Assembly (NCBI RefSeq): GCF_001592435.1
Contig: NZ_CP014750.1
Coordinates: forward strand, 124,001 to 188,000
DNA from: Thermococcus peptonophilus
GTDB lineage: Archaea; Methanobacteriota_B; Thermococci; Thermococcales; Thermococcaceae
Reading direction: 5' to 3'
DNA: 64,000 nucleotides
Below are positions 19,140 to 28,913 of the stretch, one piece after another; within the stretch, counting starts at the first letter, position 1, and every line of letters starts with the position of its first letter. Below the pieces are notes generated by a model, which saw nothing but the letters and a program-made list of their open reading frames with translations, did no database searches and was not told the DNA's origin. The position numbers and the translations under genes are program-made.

Positions 19140-19259
19140 AATCTAATCATCATTATATATAACCTCGTTTCGATCATTGATGAATGAACGCTACTCCCCC
19201 TAATGGCAAACTCTGGAAGGACAATTGAGAGGAAAAAAGTGGCAGAAGGCAAAACTTAA

Positions 19260-20207
19260 TCAGACCTTAATCCCGCCCATGACGAGGGCCATGACTGCCT
19301 TCTGGGCGTGGAGCCTGTTCTCGGCCTCGTCGAAGACGACGCTGTTCGGGCTGTCGATGACGTCGTCCGTAACTTCCTCTCCCCTGTGGGCCGGGAGGCA
19401 GTGCATGAAGATGTAGTCCGGCTTGGCGTGCTTGACGAGGTCTTTGTTGACCTGGAAGGGCTTGAATATCTTCCTCCTCTCCTCGGCCTCGGCCTCCTGT
19501 CCCATGCTAGCCCAGACGTCGGTGTAGATGACGTCGGCGTCTTTAACCGCCTGAACTGGGTCGTGGAGGAGCTCAAAGCTTCCGCCGCTCTCGGCCGCGT
19601 TCTGCTCGGCCCACTTGACCACCTTCGGGTCTGGCTCGTATCCTTCGGGGGTAGCAACAACGACGTTAGCGCCGAGCTTGGTTCCGGCTATCATGAGGGA
19701 GTGGGCAACGTTATTTCCATCACCGACATAGACTATCTTAAGACCCTGAATCCTGCCCTTCTTCTCGAGGATAGTCTGGTAGTCAGCGAGGGCCTGGCAC
19801 GGGTGTGAGAAGTCGGAGAGGCCGTTTATGACCGGGACGCTCGCGTACTTGGCGAGATCCTCAACGTCCTTGTGGGCGTAAACCCTCGCCATAATTCCGT
19901 CAACGTACCTGCTGAGAACCCTTGCCGTATCGGCTATGGTTTCACCTCTGCGGAGCTGCAGATCCTGTGCGTTGAGGTAGAGTCCATAGCCGCCGAGCTG
20001 GTAGATGCCGACCTCGAAGGAAATTCTAGTCCTCGTAGAGGGCTTCTGGAATATCATTGCCAGGGTCTTGCCCTCGAGAACGCGGTGCGGCTTTCCAATC
20101 TTGTTCCATATCTTCATCATCTCGGCCGTCTTGAGAATCGTCTCGATCTCTTCCCTTGTAAAGTCTTGGAGGCAGAGAACGTCCCTTCCAGCTAAACTAA
20201 CCACCAT
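19260..20207 (-). CDS. argF: Ornithine carbamoyltransferase
   Basis: Makes citrulline from ornithine and carbamoyl phosphate in arginine metabolism; in Thermococcales it can also work in the reverse, arginine-degrading direction. It has 315 residues. The carbamoyl-phosphate site KPSTRTRISFE is near residue 49, HPCQALADY near residue 132, the ornithine loop follows, and the late HCLPAHRGEEV carries the catalytic cysteine. ATG 20207 is favoured, with GGTGAT 5 nt upstream; another ATG lies 6 nt before it and the frame is open to 20297. The promoter gap 20208-20426 contains a TTATTAAAC element near 20236, about 26 bp from the expected start, and otherwise nothing I can name. Confidence 0.95.
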   Translation of the reverse strand: MVVSLAGRDVLCLQDFTREEIETILKTAEMMKIWNKIGKPHRVLEGKTLAMIFQKPSTRTRISFEVGIYQLGGYGLYLNAQDLQLRRGETIADTARVLSRYVDGIMARVYAHKDVEDLAKYASVPVINGLSDFSHPCQALADYQTILEKKGRIQGLKIVYVGDGNNVAHSLMIAGTKLGANVVVATPEGYEPDPKVVKWAEQNAAESGGSFELLHDPVQAVKDADVIYTDVWASMGQEAEAEERRKIFKPFQVNKDLVKHAKPDYIFMHCLPAHRGEEVTDDVIDSPNSVVFDEAENRLHAQKAVMALVMGGIKV

Positions 20208-20426
20208 GTGCATCACCGTATAGAACTGCGGAGCGAGTTTAATAACCCTTTCGTCGAATAAAAACACTCTCCAATGAAACCTTTTGGATATAGGCATAAA
20301 AACAGTTTCTGAATGTAATGGTTATGAAACATGAGCCGATTATGAGATATATTGGCAACAGGCCTTAAGCCTTAAATATGATAAGTTTGTAATCTGAAGA
20401 TGTAAGCCGGCCCCGGTGGTCAAACC

Positions 20427-21521
20427 ATGATAGAGTACTTATCAATCATAGCAATCGGTTTATCAGCTTTCGCAATATATTACGCAAGGGATATAGCTGA
20501 GAAAGTTAAAGGGCGCTTTTTTGAGCTCAAAGACGAAACGGAGGAATCTCTCAACGAGCTTCAGAATCTCAAGAAGGAAATCCAGGAGAGAATCGATGAA
20601 CTGAGGGCCGAACTTGAGGGAATAAGGAAAACCGAAAGTGGGTCGGCCGAGGAGTGGAGAATAAAGTCCCTCTCCGAAAAGGTTGCAAAGCTTGATAACC
20701 TCGTCAAAGAGCACCTGAAGAACCTTGAGAACAAAAACGTCAAGATTGAGCACGAACTCGAAACTCTCAAGAAAGAGGTACAAGGGCTGAGAGATGATCT
20801 CATTGAGCTTAACAGGGCTGTTCTTGAGGATAGGGAGAACCTCAAAGCCCAGCTCAAGGAAGAACTCTTAAGCGAAGTCGAAGAGGAGATTGAGAGGCTG
20901 GAGGAACTGATAGAGAGAAGAAAGGAGGAGGAAGTTGAGGAGTTTCTGGACATACTTAAAACAGCGATTACAATGGATCCGGAAAAGATAAGCTCCGGCC
21001 TTTTGGAAGCGAAGAGGGCTCTCCTGTCCCTCAGAGACATCGCTAAAGTCTACGTCCTGACCGGGAAGGGCAGGGACGAGTTTCTGGCCCTAAAGGAGAA
21101 CCTGCTGGGCCTTCTCAAAAACCTGCGCAAGCTGGTTATAGTTTCGGTTCCTGATGAGGATATTTACTCAAAGTTCAGGGACGTTATAATTGAAGTAAAG
21201 CGCCTAGACCTTCCCATGAAGGACGAGAAAAGCGGTAAAGAGCTGAATCCTGAGAGGAGTTTCATAGAGATTCACAAGCTTATTTATAAGCTGGCCGGGG
21301 ATATTGATGAGATAGCCAGCATGATAAACGAGCCCGTTCCGGTTACCCCTGTTGAGAAGGAGTTCTACGAGAAGCTTCGCTATCAGTTCGAAGAATTGAG
21401 AAAGCTCGAAAAGCAGGTCGAAATGCTCATGGCGAGACTGGGGGAGAACCTTCCCGAGGCATCAACAGAAAAAGACGAGAAAAGGGAAATAGAGGATCTC
21501 CTGAGAGACTTGGGTGTGTGA
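20427..21521 (+). CDS. Membrane-anchored coiled-coil protein at the che locus
   Basis: Protein of 364 residues. One N-terminal hydrophobic helix (residues about 4-18, YLSIIAIGLSAFAIYY) is followed by a long heptad-like charged coiled coil, residues about 25-185, rich in Glu, Lys and Leu. A more globular helical part follows (about 190-355). I recognise no enzymatic motif. GGTGGT lies upstream of the ATG, and a CTTAAATATG TATA-like element near 20372 gives the promoter. It is convergent with cheW with no gap (21521/21522). Position beside the chemotaxis genes suggests a structural or scaffold role for receptor arrays or the archaellum, but this is inference from location only. Confidence 0.7.
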   Translation: MIEYLSIIAIGLSAFAIYYARDIAEKVKGRFFELKDETEESLNELQNLKKEIQERIDELRAELEGIRKTESGSAEEWRIKSLSEKVAKLDNLVKEHLKNLENKNVKIEHELETLKKEVQGLRDDLIELNRAVLEDRENLKAQLKEELLSEVEEEIERLEELIERRKEEEVEEFLDILKTAITMDPEKISSGLLEAKRALLSLRDIAKVYVLTGKGRDEFLALKENLLGLLKNLRKLVIVSVPDEDIYSKFRDVIIEVKRLDLPMKDEKSGKELNPERSFIEIHKLIYKLAGDIDEIASMINEPVPVTPVEKEFYEKLRYQFEELRKLEKQVEMLMARLGENLPEASTEKDEKREIEDLLRDLGV

Positions 21522-21959
21522 TCACCATTCCTCTCCGAGGAGCTTGTCCAAATCAACCATTATGAGCAGCCTTTCACCGTTGTTTATCTTCGCTATGCCC
21601 TTTATGAACCTGGTGTCCATTCTCGACGCGAGGGTCTTTGGCGTCGGCTCGATCTGATCTTCTGTGAGAGTGACGACATCGGAGACTGCATCCACGATTA
21701 TGCCGACGATCTCGCCCTTGACTTCTGCTATAATGATTTTCTTGTTGCTTATGTCTTCGTCGTCGTAGTATCCGAGCTTCTTCTTAAGGTTCACGACAGT
21801 GGTTATCTGACCGCGGAGGTTGATAACGCCCTCGACGTAGTCCGGTGCATTGGGGACTCTGGTTATAGGCATCATTTCTTTTATTTCCCGGACCTTAGAT
21901 ATCTCAAGGCAGAACTCCTCGTTCCCAACCCTGAAGGCAACGACTTGAATCTCGGCCAT
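21522..21959 (-). CDS. cheW: Chemotaxis adaptor CheW
   Basis: Cytoplasmic coupling protein of 145 residues linking chemoreceptors to CheA. The whole protein is one CheW domain: FRVGNEEFCLEISKVREI at the start, then ITRVPNAPDYVEGVINLRGQI, the central conserved receptor/CheA interface, and VDAVSDVVTLTEDQIEP. ATG 21959 follows AGGTGATCGAA; GTG 21968 is the longer alternative. It directly follows mcp on the minus strand (mcp stop 21965), so receptor and adaptor are one transcription unit divergent from cheR. Confidence 0.95.
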   Translation of the reverse strand: MAEIQVVAFRVGNEEFCLEISKVREIKEMMPITRVPNAPDYVEGVINLRGQITTVVNLKKKLGYYDDEDISNKKIIIAEVKGEIVGIIVDAVSDVVTLTEDQIEPTPKTLASRMDTRFIKGIAKINNGERLLIMVDLDKLLGEEW

Positions 21960-21964
21960 TTCGA

Positions 21965-23287
21965 TCACCTTTGCACCTTAATATTAGACAGCATACCTAT
22001 AAGGTTACCCATTTTTGAAATGAGGTTTCCGAGACCACTCTTTAGGGATCTAATCCTATCCATAACAGTGCTCAACGCTTCCATGGCCCTCTGGGACTGT
22101 TCTACAACCTCTGAGTTTTGGGCAGATATGTAGTCAATAGTGGTGACGAGGCTCTGTATTGAGTTTGCCTGCTGGTCTATTCCCTTGGAGATCTCGTTCA
22201 TCATAGATGCTATCTCGTTTGCCCTCCTTGCTATGTCGTCGAAGGCCGCTATCAGCTCTTGTATGGACTCCGCAACTTCCTGCGTTGCCGAAGTATTCTC
22301 GTGGATTGAGCTCACGACTTCACTAACGCTCTCCTGCATCTCTTTTATGAGGTCACCAATTTGCTTGGCGGAGCTTCTTGATTGTTCCGCAAGCTCACGG
22401 ACGCTGTCCGCAACAACCGCAAATCCTCTTCCCTGCTCACCGGCTCTAGCCGCCTCAATCGCTGCGTTGAGGGCCAGTAAGTTTGTTTGCTCGGCTATGT
22501 CCGTTATAACATCGACTATCTGACCGATCTTTTCGGAGTAGTCTGATAGTATAGCGACAGCTTTCTCCATTTCCTTGCTGACGTTGTTTATCTTCTCAAC
22601 TTTGAGCGCTGCTTCATCGGATATCTCCTTGCCCTTCTCTGCTGCACTGGCGGACTCAAAGGTGAACTCAGCAACCTGCTGGCTCTGCGTGCTTATCTCT
22701 TCTATAGCCGCGGAAAGGGCCTGTATGTGATCGTTGAGCTCGGCTATTTTAACTCCTTGATCCTCAAGGCGGTTCATGAGGTCGGTTAGGCTCTCATAGA
22801 CGTTTTCCAGCTCGTCAATTGAAGTGGAACCTTCTTTAATGTCCTTCATTGCATCTTGAATCTCTTGAAGAGTTTCCTGAATCTCCTGCAACATTTCCCT
22901 CCATCTTGTCTTGACGTCAGAGTATACCTTCAAAAGCCCCGAGGTAACTGGAACTGGGGCGCTTAAGTCTCCCTGAAGGACCCTATTCAAGTCCTGTATT
23001 AGGACGTGTGTATCGCTTCCAGAGTCGGGTTTAAGTTTGAGGAGATACTCTTTAACGTCGGCCAGCTCGGGGGGTATATAAACATCCTCCCCCCTGCTCA
23101 TCTTCCGAAGGATCTCCCTGAGCCTTGTGTACCTGTCAGATGCTCTGGATCTTGAATCAACGTACCATGCCACTAAAGCTCCTACCCCAATCCCACCAAT
23201 GAGCCCCATCGTGGCCTGACCAGAATATGCGAGTGTCCCTGTTACTATTGGCGGGATTATGACAAGCCCCAAGGTACTGGCTTTCAT
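21965..23287 (-). CDS. Methyl-accepting chemotaxis protein without large sensor domain
   Basis: Chemoreceptor of about 440 residues. The first 40 residues form two short hydrophobic segments ([18 protein letters not shown] and [14 protein letters not shown]) with almost no outside loop, so it cannot have an extracellular ligand domain. A helical linker follows (residues about 40-180), then the methylation helices and the conserved hairpin tip [30 protein letters not shown], given here only by name of the motif. It may sense membrane state or a cytoplasmic signal. ATG 23287 follows GTGGTGATGGGA; the frame is open to 23320. Its tip codons are the genome's usual mixture, unlike the second receptor. 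Confidence 0.9.
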   Translation of the reverse strand: MKASTLGLVIIPPIVTGTLAYSGQATMGLIGGIGVGALVAWYVDSRSRASDRYTRLREILRKMSRGEDVYIPPELADVKEYLLKLKPDSGSDTHVLIQDLNRVLQGDLSAPVPVTSGLLKVYSDVKTRWREMLQEIQETLQEIQDAMKDIKEGSTSIDELENVYESLTDLMNRLEDQGVKIAELNDHIQALSAAIEEISTQSQQVAEFTFESASAAEKGKEISDEAALKVEKINNVSKEMEKAVAILSDYSEKIGQIVDVITDIAEQTNLLALNAAIEAARAGEQGRGFAVVADSVRELAEQSRSSAKQIGDLIKEMQESVSEVVSSIHENTSATQEVAESIQELIAAFDDIARRANEIASMMNEISKGIDQQANSIQSLVTTIDYISAQNSEVVEQSQRAMEALSTVMDRIRSLKSGLGNLISKMGNLIGMLSNIKVQR

Positions 23288-23619
23288 TCCCATCACCACT
23301 TTTTGGATATTATCCAGCAATCCTGATCCCTAGGTAACATTATCAGCATATGTTTTGACGCCATTATTAGTCTGAAGCGCTAGGATGTTGTTCAACTTCC
23401 CAATATAAAAGGTTTTCGACCTTTATTTCGTACTAATTGTTTGAAATTTTGCCCAATACCATCTTGGTAAGGGCCTGCATATGCACCTACACAAACACAT
23501 ACACATAATAATTTTTTAATAGAAAACCCTTAAACTATGAATAGAATTCAACTTTGAATTTACTCCCCCTCAAATCGAGACTCGGAGACCAGATCAGAAA
23601 AACAAGAGCGGTGGTAGGC
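23288..23619. other. Divergent promoter region between mcp-cheW and cheR
   Basis: This 332-nt gap is A/T rich. On the minus strand CCTTTTATATTGG (about 23400-23412) is a good TATA candidate for the receptor gene, which would have a leader of roughly 90 nt. On the plus strand ATAATTTTTTAATAG (about 23509-23523) and CCTTAAACTATG (about 23528-23539) are TATA candidates for the cheR-to-cheF run. A purine-poor stretch with repeated ACACA/ATACAC (23485-23508) lies just before. I see no strong inverted repeat and no other gene, apart from the possible upstream TTG start of cheR at 23554. Confidence 0.45.
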
Positions 23620-24459
23620 GTGAACGAAGTCAATGACAGGGGATATCAGCTCATCAAACAGGAGCTGTTCAAGTATCTCAACGCGGACAGCAACGCCTAC
23701 AAGGACTCATACTTACTCAGGAGAATACGAGCCAGAATGAGGAAACTGGGCATAAACGATTTCATGGAGTACTACAGGATCATAAAAAAGAACAAGCAGG
23801 AGCTTGACGATCTACTATTAACCGTTGCAATAAACGTCACCGAGTTTTTCAGGGATCCAATAGTCTGGAAGACCATAGAGAGAAAAGTCCTCCCCGAATT
23901 GATAGAATACAAACGCAAACATTACGATACCACGATAAGAATCTGGAGTGCAGCATGTTCCACTGGCCAGGAGCCATACTCGATAGCCATGCTCTTCAGT
24001 GAATTTTTGGGAGATGATCTCAAAAGATACCGGCTCAAAATACTCGCCACTGACATTGACAGGGAGGCATTGAACACCGCCATTAGGGGGGTTTATCCTA
24101 AGGAGATCGTTGAAAAGAGTGTTCCGAAGTCGCTGATACAGAAGTACTTCCTTCCCATGGGGGACCACTACCGCATCTCGCCTCAGATACGAAGATACGT
24201 TGAGTTCAGGCGGTTCAACCTTCTCTCGGATAGATACCCAAGGGGGTTTGACATGATATTTATCAGAAACGTTCTTATATATATGACCAAGGAAGCCCAG
24301 GAGAGCGTCTTTAGAAAGCTGTACGATTCACTCGAGGATCACGGTTATCTCGTTCTCGGTAAAACCGAGACGATTCTGGGCAGTGCTGCCCGGCTGTTTA
24401 AACTCTACGACCTAGTCGCCCGTATCTACGTGAAAAGGAAGAACGTGGAGGTGAAGTGA
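23620..24459 (+). CDS. cheR: Chemotaxis protein methyltransferase CheR
   Basis: Methylates glutamates on chemoreceptors using SAM, for adaptation. About 279 residues: the N-terminal helical CheR domain (LLRRIRARMRKLGI, the receptor-methylation-site contact) and the C-terminal Rossmann domain with IWSAACSTGQEPYSIAM (SAM site) and ILATDIDREALNTAI. FIRNVLIYM matches the FCRNVLIYF family motif. GTG 23620 is preferred because GGTGGTAGGC lies before it; TTG 23554 gives a 22-residue extension. It is the first gene of the long plus-strand che run and is followed directly by cheY, with the cheY start immediately after its stop. Confidence 0.94.
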   Translation: MNEVNDRGYQLIKQELFKYLNADSNAYKDSYLLRRIRARMRKLGINDFMEYYRIIKKNKQELDDLLLTVAINVTEFFRDPIVWKTIERKVLPELIEYKRKHYDTTIRIWSAACSTGQEPYSIAMLFSEFLGDDLKRYRLKILATDIDREALNTAIRGVYPKEIVEKSVPKSLIQKYFLPMGDHYRISPQIRRYVEFRRFNLLSDRYPRGFDMIFIRNVLIYMTKEAQESVFRKLYDSLEDHGYLVLGKTETILGSAARLFKLYDLVARIYVKRKNVEVK

Positions 24460-24822
24460 ATGGCACGCGTGCTCGTTGTTGATGATGCCGCCTTTATGAG
24501 GATGCTGGTTAAGAAGATACTGACGCAGGCAGGCCATCAGGTCGTTGGGGAAGCAAGCAATGGAAAGGAAGCGATTGAGAAATACAAACAGTTGAAGCCG
24601 GATCTGGTGACCATGGACATAGTTATGCCCGAAATGGACGGAATAACCGCGGTCAAGGAAATCATGAAGATAGATCCCAACGCCAAGATAATCATGATCA
24701 CCGCCGTCGGTCAGGAGGCAAAGGTCATGGAGGCCCTCAAGAGCGGGGCTAAGGGCTACATCGTTAAACCTTTCCAGGCTCCGAAGGTTATAGAGGAGGT
24801 GAATAGGGTTCTCTCCTCTTAA
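24460..24822 (+). CDS. cheY: Chemotaxis response regulator CheY
   Basis: Single receiver domain of 120 residues that carries phosphate from CheA to the motor. All key residues are present: the acidic pair DD at 8-9, phospho-acceptor Asp53 in VTMDIVMPEMDG, Thr81 and Lys103 in YIVKPF. In archaea CheY-P acts on the archaellum through CheF and the ArlC/D/E proteins rather than FliM. It is packed between cheR and cheB with no gap upstream and 20 nt downstream. Confidence 0.97.
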   Translation: MARVLVVDDAAFMRMLVKKILTQAGHQVVGEASNGKEAIEKYKQLKPDLVTMDIVMPEMDGITAVKEIMKIDPNAKIIMITAVGQEAKVMEALKSGAKGYIVKPFQAPKVIEEVNRVLSS

Positions 24823-24842
24823 CTTTCACTTAGGGTGGTAAC

Positions 24843-25910
24843 ATGCCTTTCGGCAAAAAGATCAGAGTGATGGTGGTTGATGACTCAGCGTTCATGAGAC
24901 GGATACTCAGGGATATCTTAGAATCGGATCCTGAGATTGAGGTCTGCTGTGAGGCTCGGGATGGAATCGAGGCCATTGAAAAAGTCAAAACCGAGCGACC
25001 CGACGTGATAACTCTCGATATTGAAATGCCCAGGATGAACGGGCTTGATGCCCTCAAGTTTATTATGAGCAAGTATCCGACTCCGGTAATCATGGTGAGC
25101 GCCCTCACTCAGGAGGGTGCCGATGCAACGATAAAGGCGCTTGAATATGGGGCCATTGATTTCATTCCCAAGCCCTCTTCGTCTATCTCGATAAACATGC
25201 GCGAACTTAAGGACGAGATAATCGCCAAAGTGAAAGAAGCTGCAAAAGTTCCCAGAAGGTTCCTCCAGCTCAGACGTAGGAGGGTCTTATCGGAACAGAT
25301 GAAAAAGGCAAGGAAGGCGGCGGAGCCTGCCAGAAGGGCCGTTGCAATAGCTGCCTCAACAGGTGGCCCCCAGTCTCTTCTCAAAGTGTTTGAAAAGCTT
25401 CCCGGTGAGCTCGATGCTGCCATACTGCTGGTTCAGCATATGCCGCCCGGTTTTACCAAGTCCTTTGCCGCGAGACTTGACAGAATTTCAAAGATAAACG
25501 TTAAGGAGGCTGAGGACGGGGAGGTCGTAAACAAGGACTGGGCCTACGTTGCTCCTGGCGATTATCACATGGAGGTAACCCTGAGGAACGGAAAGCCGAC
25601 GATAAAGCTCTACAAGGGTCCGAAAATTCACGGGGTAAGACCTGCCGCTGATCCGATGATGAAGAGCGTTGCAGAGGTTTTCGGCAGAAGAACTGTCGGC
25701 GTCGTGATGACGGGAATGGGGAGGGACGGTGCAGAGGGGATAGTTGCTATTAAAAAGAAAGGCGGCATAACGATAGCCCAGGACAAAGAGACGTCGATAA
25801 TCTATGGAATGCCCAAAGCTGCGGCTGAGACTGGCATGGTGGACTACATTGTGCCGCTTGATAAAATCGCCGACACCATAGTGATGGCCCTCAGGAAGAT
25901 ACCGAGGTGA
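24843..25910 (+). CDS. cheB: Chemotaxis methylesterase/deamidase CheB
   Basis: Removes methyl groups from receptor glutamates; activated by CheA phosphorylation. It has 355 residues. The receiver domain (1-125) has phospho-acceptor Asp59 in [13 protein letters not shown] basic linker with an RRRR run precedes the methylesterase domain (165-355), which has catalytic Ser172 in AASTGGPQ, His199 in VQHMPPGFT and the conserved GMGRDGAEG. It overlaps the next gene's upstream region by a few bases; cheA begins 5 nt after its stop. Confidence 0.96.
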   Translation: MPFGKKIRVMVVDDSAFMRRILRDILESDPEIEVCCEARDGIEAIEKVKTERPDVITLDIEMPRMNGLDALKFIMSKYPTPVIMVSALTQEGADATIKALEYGAIDFIPKPSSSISINMRELKDEIIAKVKEAAKVPRRFLQLRRRRVLSEQMKKARKAAEPARRAVAIAASTGGPQSLLKVFEKLPGELDAAILLVQHMPPGFTKSFAARLDRISKINVKEAEDGEVVNKDWAYVAPGDYHMEVTLRNGKPTIKLYKGPKIHGVRPAADPMMKSVAEVFGRRTVGVVMTGMGRDGAEGIVAIKKKGGITIAQDKETSIIYGMPKAAAETGMVDYIVPLDKIADTIVMALRKIPR

Positions 25911-25915
25911 GGGTT

Positions 25916-28300
25916 ATGGAAGACATGTCCCAATATCTTGAGGAATTCCTGTCAGATGCCCGTGATAGGATTGATAGCATCAGCAATGCAGTTCTACGGC
26001 TTGAAGAGGCTGTAAAAAACGGAGATGAGGGGGCGAAAAGAGCCAGCATAGACCAGATATTCAGAGATGCCCACACCCTCAAGGGAACCGCTGCTACGAT
26101 GGGATTCATGAAGCTCAGCGAGGCCGCCCACAAAATGGAGAACCTCTTCGACGCCATAAGGAACGGTGTTGTTGAGGCGACGCCGGACGTCGTTGATCTG
26201 GTACTCGAGTTCATCGAGGCAATAGAGGAAATGCTCGACAACATAGAGGAAACCGGAAAAGAGGGAGACGTTGACGTGGATGAGCTCTTTGAAAAGGCCA
26301 ACGCCATGCTGAAAGGGTACACCGGGGGAAAGGGAACCAGAGAGGCAGGAAAAGAAAAACCAAAGGAGCCTTCGAAGCCTTCTACTGAAGAAGTTCCCCC
26401 CGAGACCCAGGAAGCCATTCCCGTGGGGGTTTCTGGGAATGTTTACCACGTAAAAGCTATCTTCTACCCAGACGCACAGCTGAGGGGTGTCAGGGCTTTT
26501 CTGATCCTCCGCGATCTTGAGGAGATAGGGGACGTCCTCGAGACAAAGCCCGAGAGATCAATTATAGAAGACGGCTCCGCCGACGTTGATGAACTGGAGT
26601 TCAAGGTTGTTACAAAAGCTTCTCCAGAGGAGATAAAGAAATTAGTCAGCAGGCATCCTGAGATAAAGGACGTTATAGTGACGCTCCTAGCTGAGGGAGC
26701 ACCAGAGCCTGCCAAAACTGAAGAAGAGACTGAAACAGTCGAAGGGCAGCCTTCTGAGAATGAAGGAATAACTTTGAGGATATTTTTAGAGAAGGACGCT
26801 CCCTTGAAAGGCATCAGGAGCTTTTTGGTCCTTCAAGAGATAGAGAAGAGAACCAAAGTTCTCTCAACCAACCCAGCAAGGTCGGACATCCAGAATGGGG
26901 ACATTATAGATGGTCATTACTTCGAAGTAACCATAGCTCCCGGTGCAGACATAGAGGAAATAAAAGAGGCTGTTCTAAAGCATCCTGACGTGGCGGATGT
27001 CGAGGTTGTCGAGCCAGGTACGAGACCCCATGAGAAACTTGTCGAAACGCAGAAAACGCCGGCAGAAGCCAAAAAGCCAGAAGCGGAGCCGAAACCAGAA
27101 GTTAAAAAACAGGCCCCCACTCCCAGGGAAAAGATAAAGATGTCGAAGCTGATCAAAGTTGACGTTTCTCACCTCGACAAGCTCATGAACCTCGTCGGTG
27201 AGCTGGTCATCAACAAAGGAAGGCTTGAGCAGATAGCCGAGCGCCTGGGTGACAGGGAACTCATTGAGACTCTCTCAACTACCTCTAGGCTAATGGCGGA
27301 GCTCCAGGATGAGATAATGCAGATGCGCCTAACTCCGGTTGCGGAGGTCTTCAACAAGTTCCCGCGCATGGTCAGGAGTCTGGCCAGAAAGGAGGGCAAG
27401 GAAGTCGAGTTCATCATGGAGGGCACCGAGATAGAGGTTGACAGGACGATCCTGGACAAGCTCGGCGACGTTCTTGTGCACCTTCTCAGAAACGCCATAG
27501 ATCATGGAATAGAACCGCCTGAAGAGAGAGAAAAGCTCGGAAAGCCGCGTAAAGGAAGGGTTGAGTTGATAGCAAAGCGTGAGAGGAGCCACGTGGTTAT
27601 TATCGTGAGGGATGACGGCAGGGGCATTGACCCAGAGAAAGTAAAGAGAAAGGCCATCGAGAAAGGATTGATATCCCCAGAGCAGGCGGCGGAGCTCAGC
27701 GACGAAGAGGCGATAAACCTGATTTTCCTGCCCGGATTCAGCACGGCAGAGAAAGTCACGGACGTTTCTGGAAGGGGCGTTGGCATGGACGTAGTTCAGG
27801 ACGTCATAAAGGCCCTCAACGGTAGTATAAGTGTCAAGACCGAAGTTGGCAAGGGAACGACCTTCATACTCAAGCTCCCGATAAGCATGGCAATCATACA
27901 GGCTCTCCTCATCAAGGTTAGGGACGAGATCTACGCCGTGCCAATAAACAACATCCTTGAGACGATAGAGGTGAAGAGAAGCGACTTAAAGTCCATAGGC
28001 GGCAGGGAGGTCATAGTCCTGAGGGGAGAGATAATCCCGATAGTCTCGCTACACGAGCTCTTCGGCCTTCCGGATTCAGAGTCGGAGGAGTTCCCAGCCA
28101 TTATCGTTGATCTCGGGGCCCAGAAGCTTGCCATAAAAGTGGACGAACTGCTGCACAAGAAGGACATAGTCATCAAGTCCCTTGGAAAGGCGCTATCCAG
28201 TGTTAGAGGATTTGCTGGGGCCACAATACTCGGTGATGGTAGCGTGATTCTGATTATTGACATAAATAGCCTGCTTGGAGGTATCGGCGGTGGACTATGA
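25916..28300 (+). CDS. cheA: Chemotaxis sensor kinase CheA with two P2-like domains
   Basis: Histidine kinase of 794 residues that phosphorylates CheY and CheB. P1 (1-130) carries the phospho-acceptor His53 in DAHTLKGTAA. Two similar domains follow, about 175-258 and 282-363, each with the pattern L/K-G-V/I-R-A/S-F-L-I/V-L near its start and a closing (R/K)HP-(E/D)-(I/V) stretch; both look like CheY-binding P2 domains. P3 dimerisation starts near 407 (KLIKVDVSHLDKLMNL). P4 has LRNAIDHGIE (N box), DDGRGID (G1) and GRGVGMDV (G2). P5 is a CheW-like domain (about 660-790). ATG 25916 follows GAGGTGAGGGTT. The duplicated P2 is the unusual part. Confidence 0.95.
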   Translation: MEDMSQYLEEFLSDARDRIDSISNAVLRLEEAVKNGDEGAKRASIDQIFRDAHTLKGTAATMGFMKLSEAAHKMENLFDAIRNGVVEATPDVVDLVLEFIEAIEEMLDNIEETGKEGDVDVDELFEKANAMLKGYTGGKGTREAGKEKPKEPSKPSTEEVPPETQEAIPVGVSGNVYHVKAIFYPDAQLRGVRAFLILRDLEEIGDVLETKPERSIIEDGSADVDELEFKVVTKASPEEIKKLVSRHPEIKDVIVTLLAEGAPEPAKTEEETETVEGQPSENEGITLRIFLEKDAPLKGIRSFLVLQEIEKRTKVLSTNPARSDIQNGDIIDGHYFEVTIAPGADIEEIKEAVLKHPDVADVEVVEPGTRPHEKLVETQKTPAEAKKPEAEPKPEVKKQAPTPREKIKMSKLIKVDVSHLDKLMNLVGELVINKGRLEQIAERLGDRELIETLSTTSRLMAELQDEIMQMRLTPVAEVFNKFPRMVRSLARKEGKEVEFIMEGTEIEVDRTILDKLGDVLVHLLRNAIDHGIEPPEEREKLGKPRKGRVELIAKRERSHVVIIVRDDGRGIDPEKVKRKAIEKGLISPEQAAELSDEEAINLIFLPGFSTAEKVTDVSGRGVGMDVVQDVIKALNGSISVKTEVGKGTTFILKLPISMAIIQALLIKVRDEIYAVPINNILETIEVKRSDLKSIGGREVIVLRGEIIPIVSLHELFGLPDSESEEFPAIIVDLGAQKLAIKVDELLHKKDIVIKSLGKALSSVRGFAGATILGDGSVILIIDINSLLGGIGGGL

Positions 28301-28913
28301 AGAGTACATAAAGAATATGAATGACTTCACCAAGAGCGCGCTTCTTGAGACGTTCAACATAGGGGCATCTAGGGCGGCTGATGCCCTGAGCGAGATGCTT
28401 GGGCACCCCGTCACAATTGAGGTGCCCCATCTGGAGATAATATCGCTGAAGACCCTTCCAGAAAAGGTTGGAGAGGACGTCAAGGTTGCCGTTTACGTTG
28501 GCCTTGGAAAGGAGTTCAGTGGGCATGCGTTCTTCATAATGGACTTCGACGACGCCACAAGGCTCTTCGACCTAATGATAATGCAGGAGCCGGGGACAAC
28601 CACGGAGATAGACGAGATTGTTAAGTCAGCGATAATGGAGATGGGCAACATACTTATCTCCGCCTATGCAAATGCACTCAGCGAGTTCCTTGGCCTCACG
28701 ATAGAGCAAACACCCCCAGAGATCGCCATTGACTTCCTCCCGGCGGTACTCGACTTCGCTTTAGCCGATATCGGCCAGTACTGCGACTACACGATGCTCC
28801 TTGGAACTGTGATAAAAGTAGAGGGCGTTGAGTTTGATGAGCACTTCTTCATTCTCCCAAAACCCGAAGATATGGTTAAAGTCCTCGAAAAGCTCACGGG
28901 GGGGATGCTATGA
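28290..28913 (+). CDS. cheC: CheC-type phosphatase (first copy)
   Basis: CheY-P phosphatase of about 207 residues. Two copies of the CheC phosphatase signature (E-x2-N with a downstream Pro) are visible: LLETFNIGASRAADAL near residue 22 and IMEMGNILISAYANAL near 120, each followed about 20 residues later by Pro (TIEVP and QTPP). The start is probably GTG 28290, preceded by GGAGGT and lying 11 nt inside cheA; TTG 28275 is an upstream alternative. It also binds CheD in known systems. Its stop overlaps the next cheC by 4 nt. Confidence 0.9.
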   Translation: MDYEEYIKNMNDFTKSALLETFNIGASRAADALSEMLGHPVTIEVPHLEIISLKTLPEKVGEDVKVAVYVGLGKEFSGHAFFIMDFDDATRLFDLMIMQEPGTTTEIDEIVKSAIMEMGNILISAYANALSEFLGLTIEQTPPEIAIDFLPAVLDFALADIGQYCDYTMLLGTVIKVEGVEFDEHFFILPKPEDMVKVLEKLTGGML

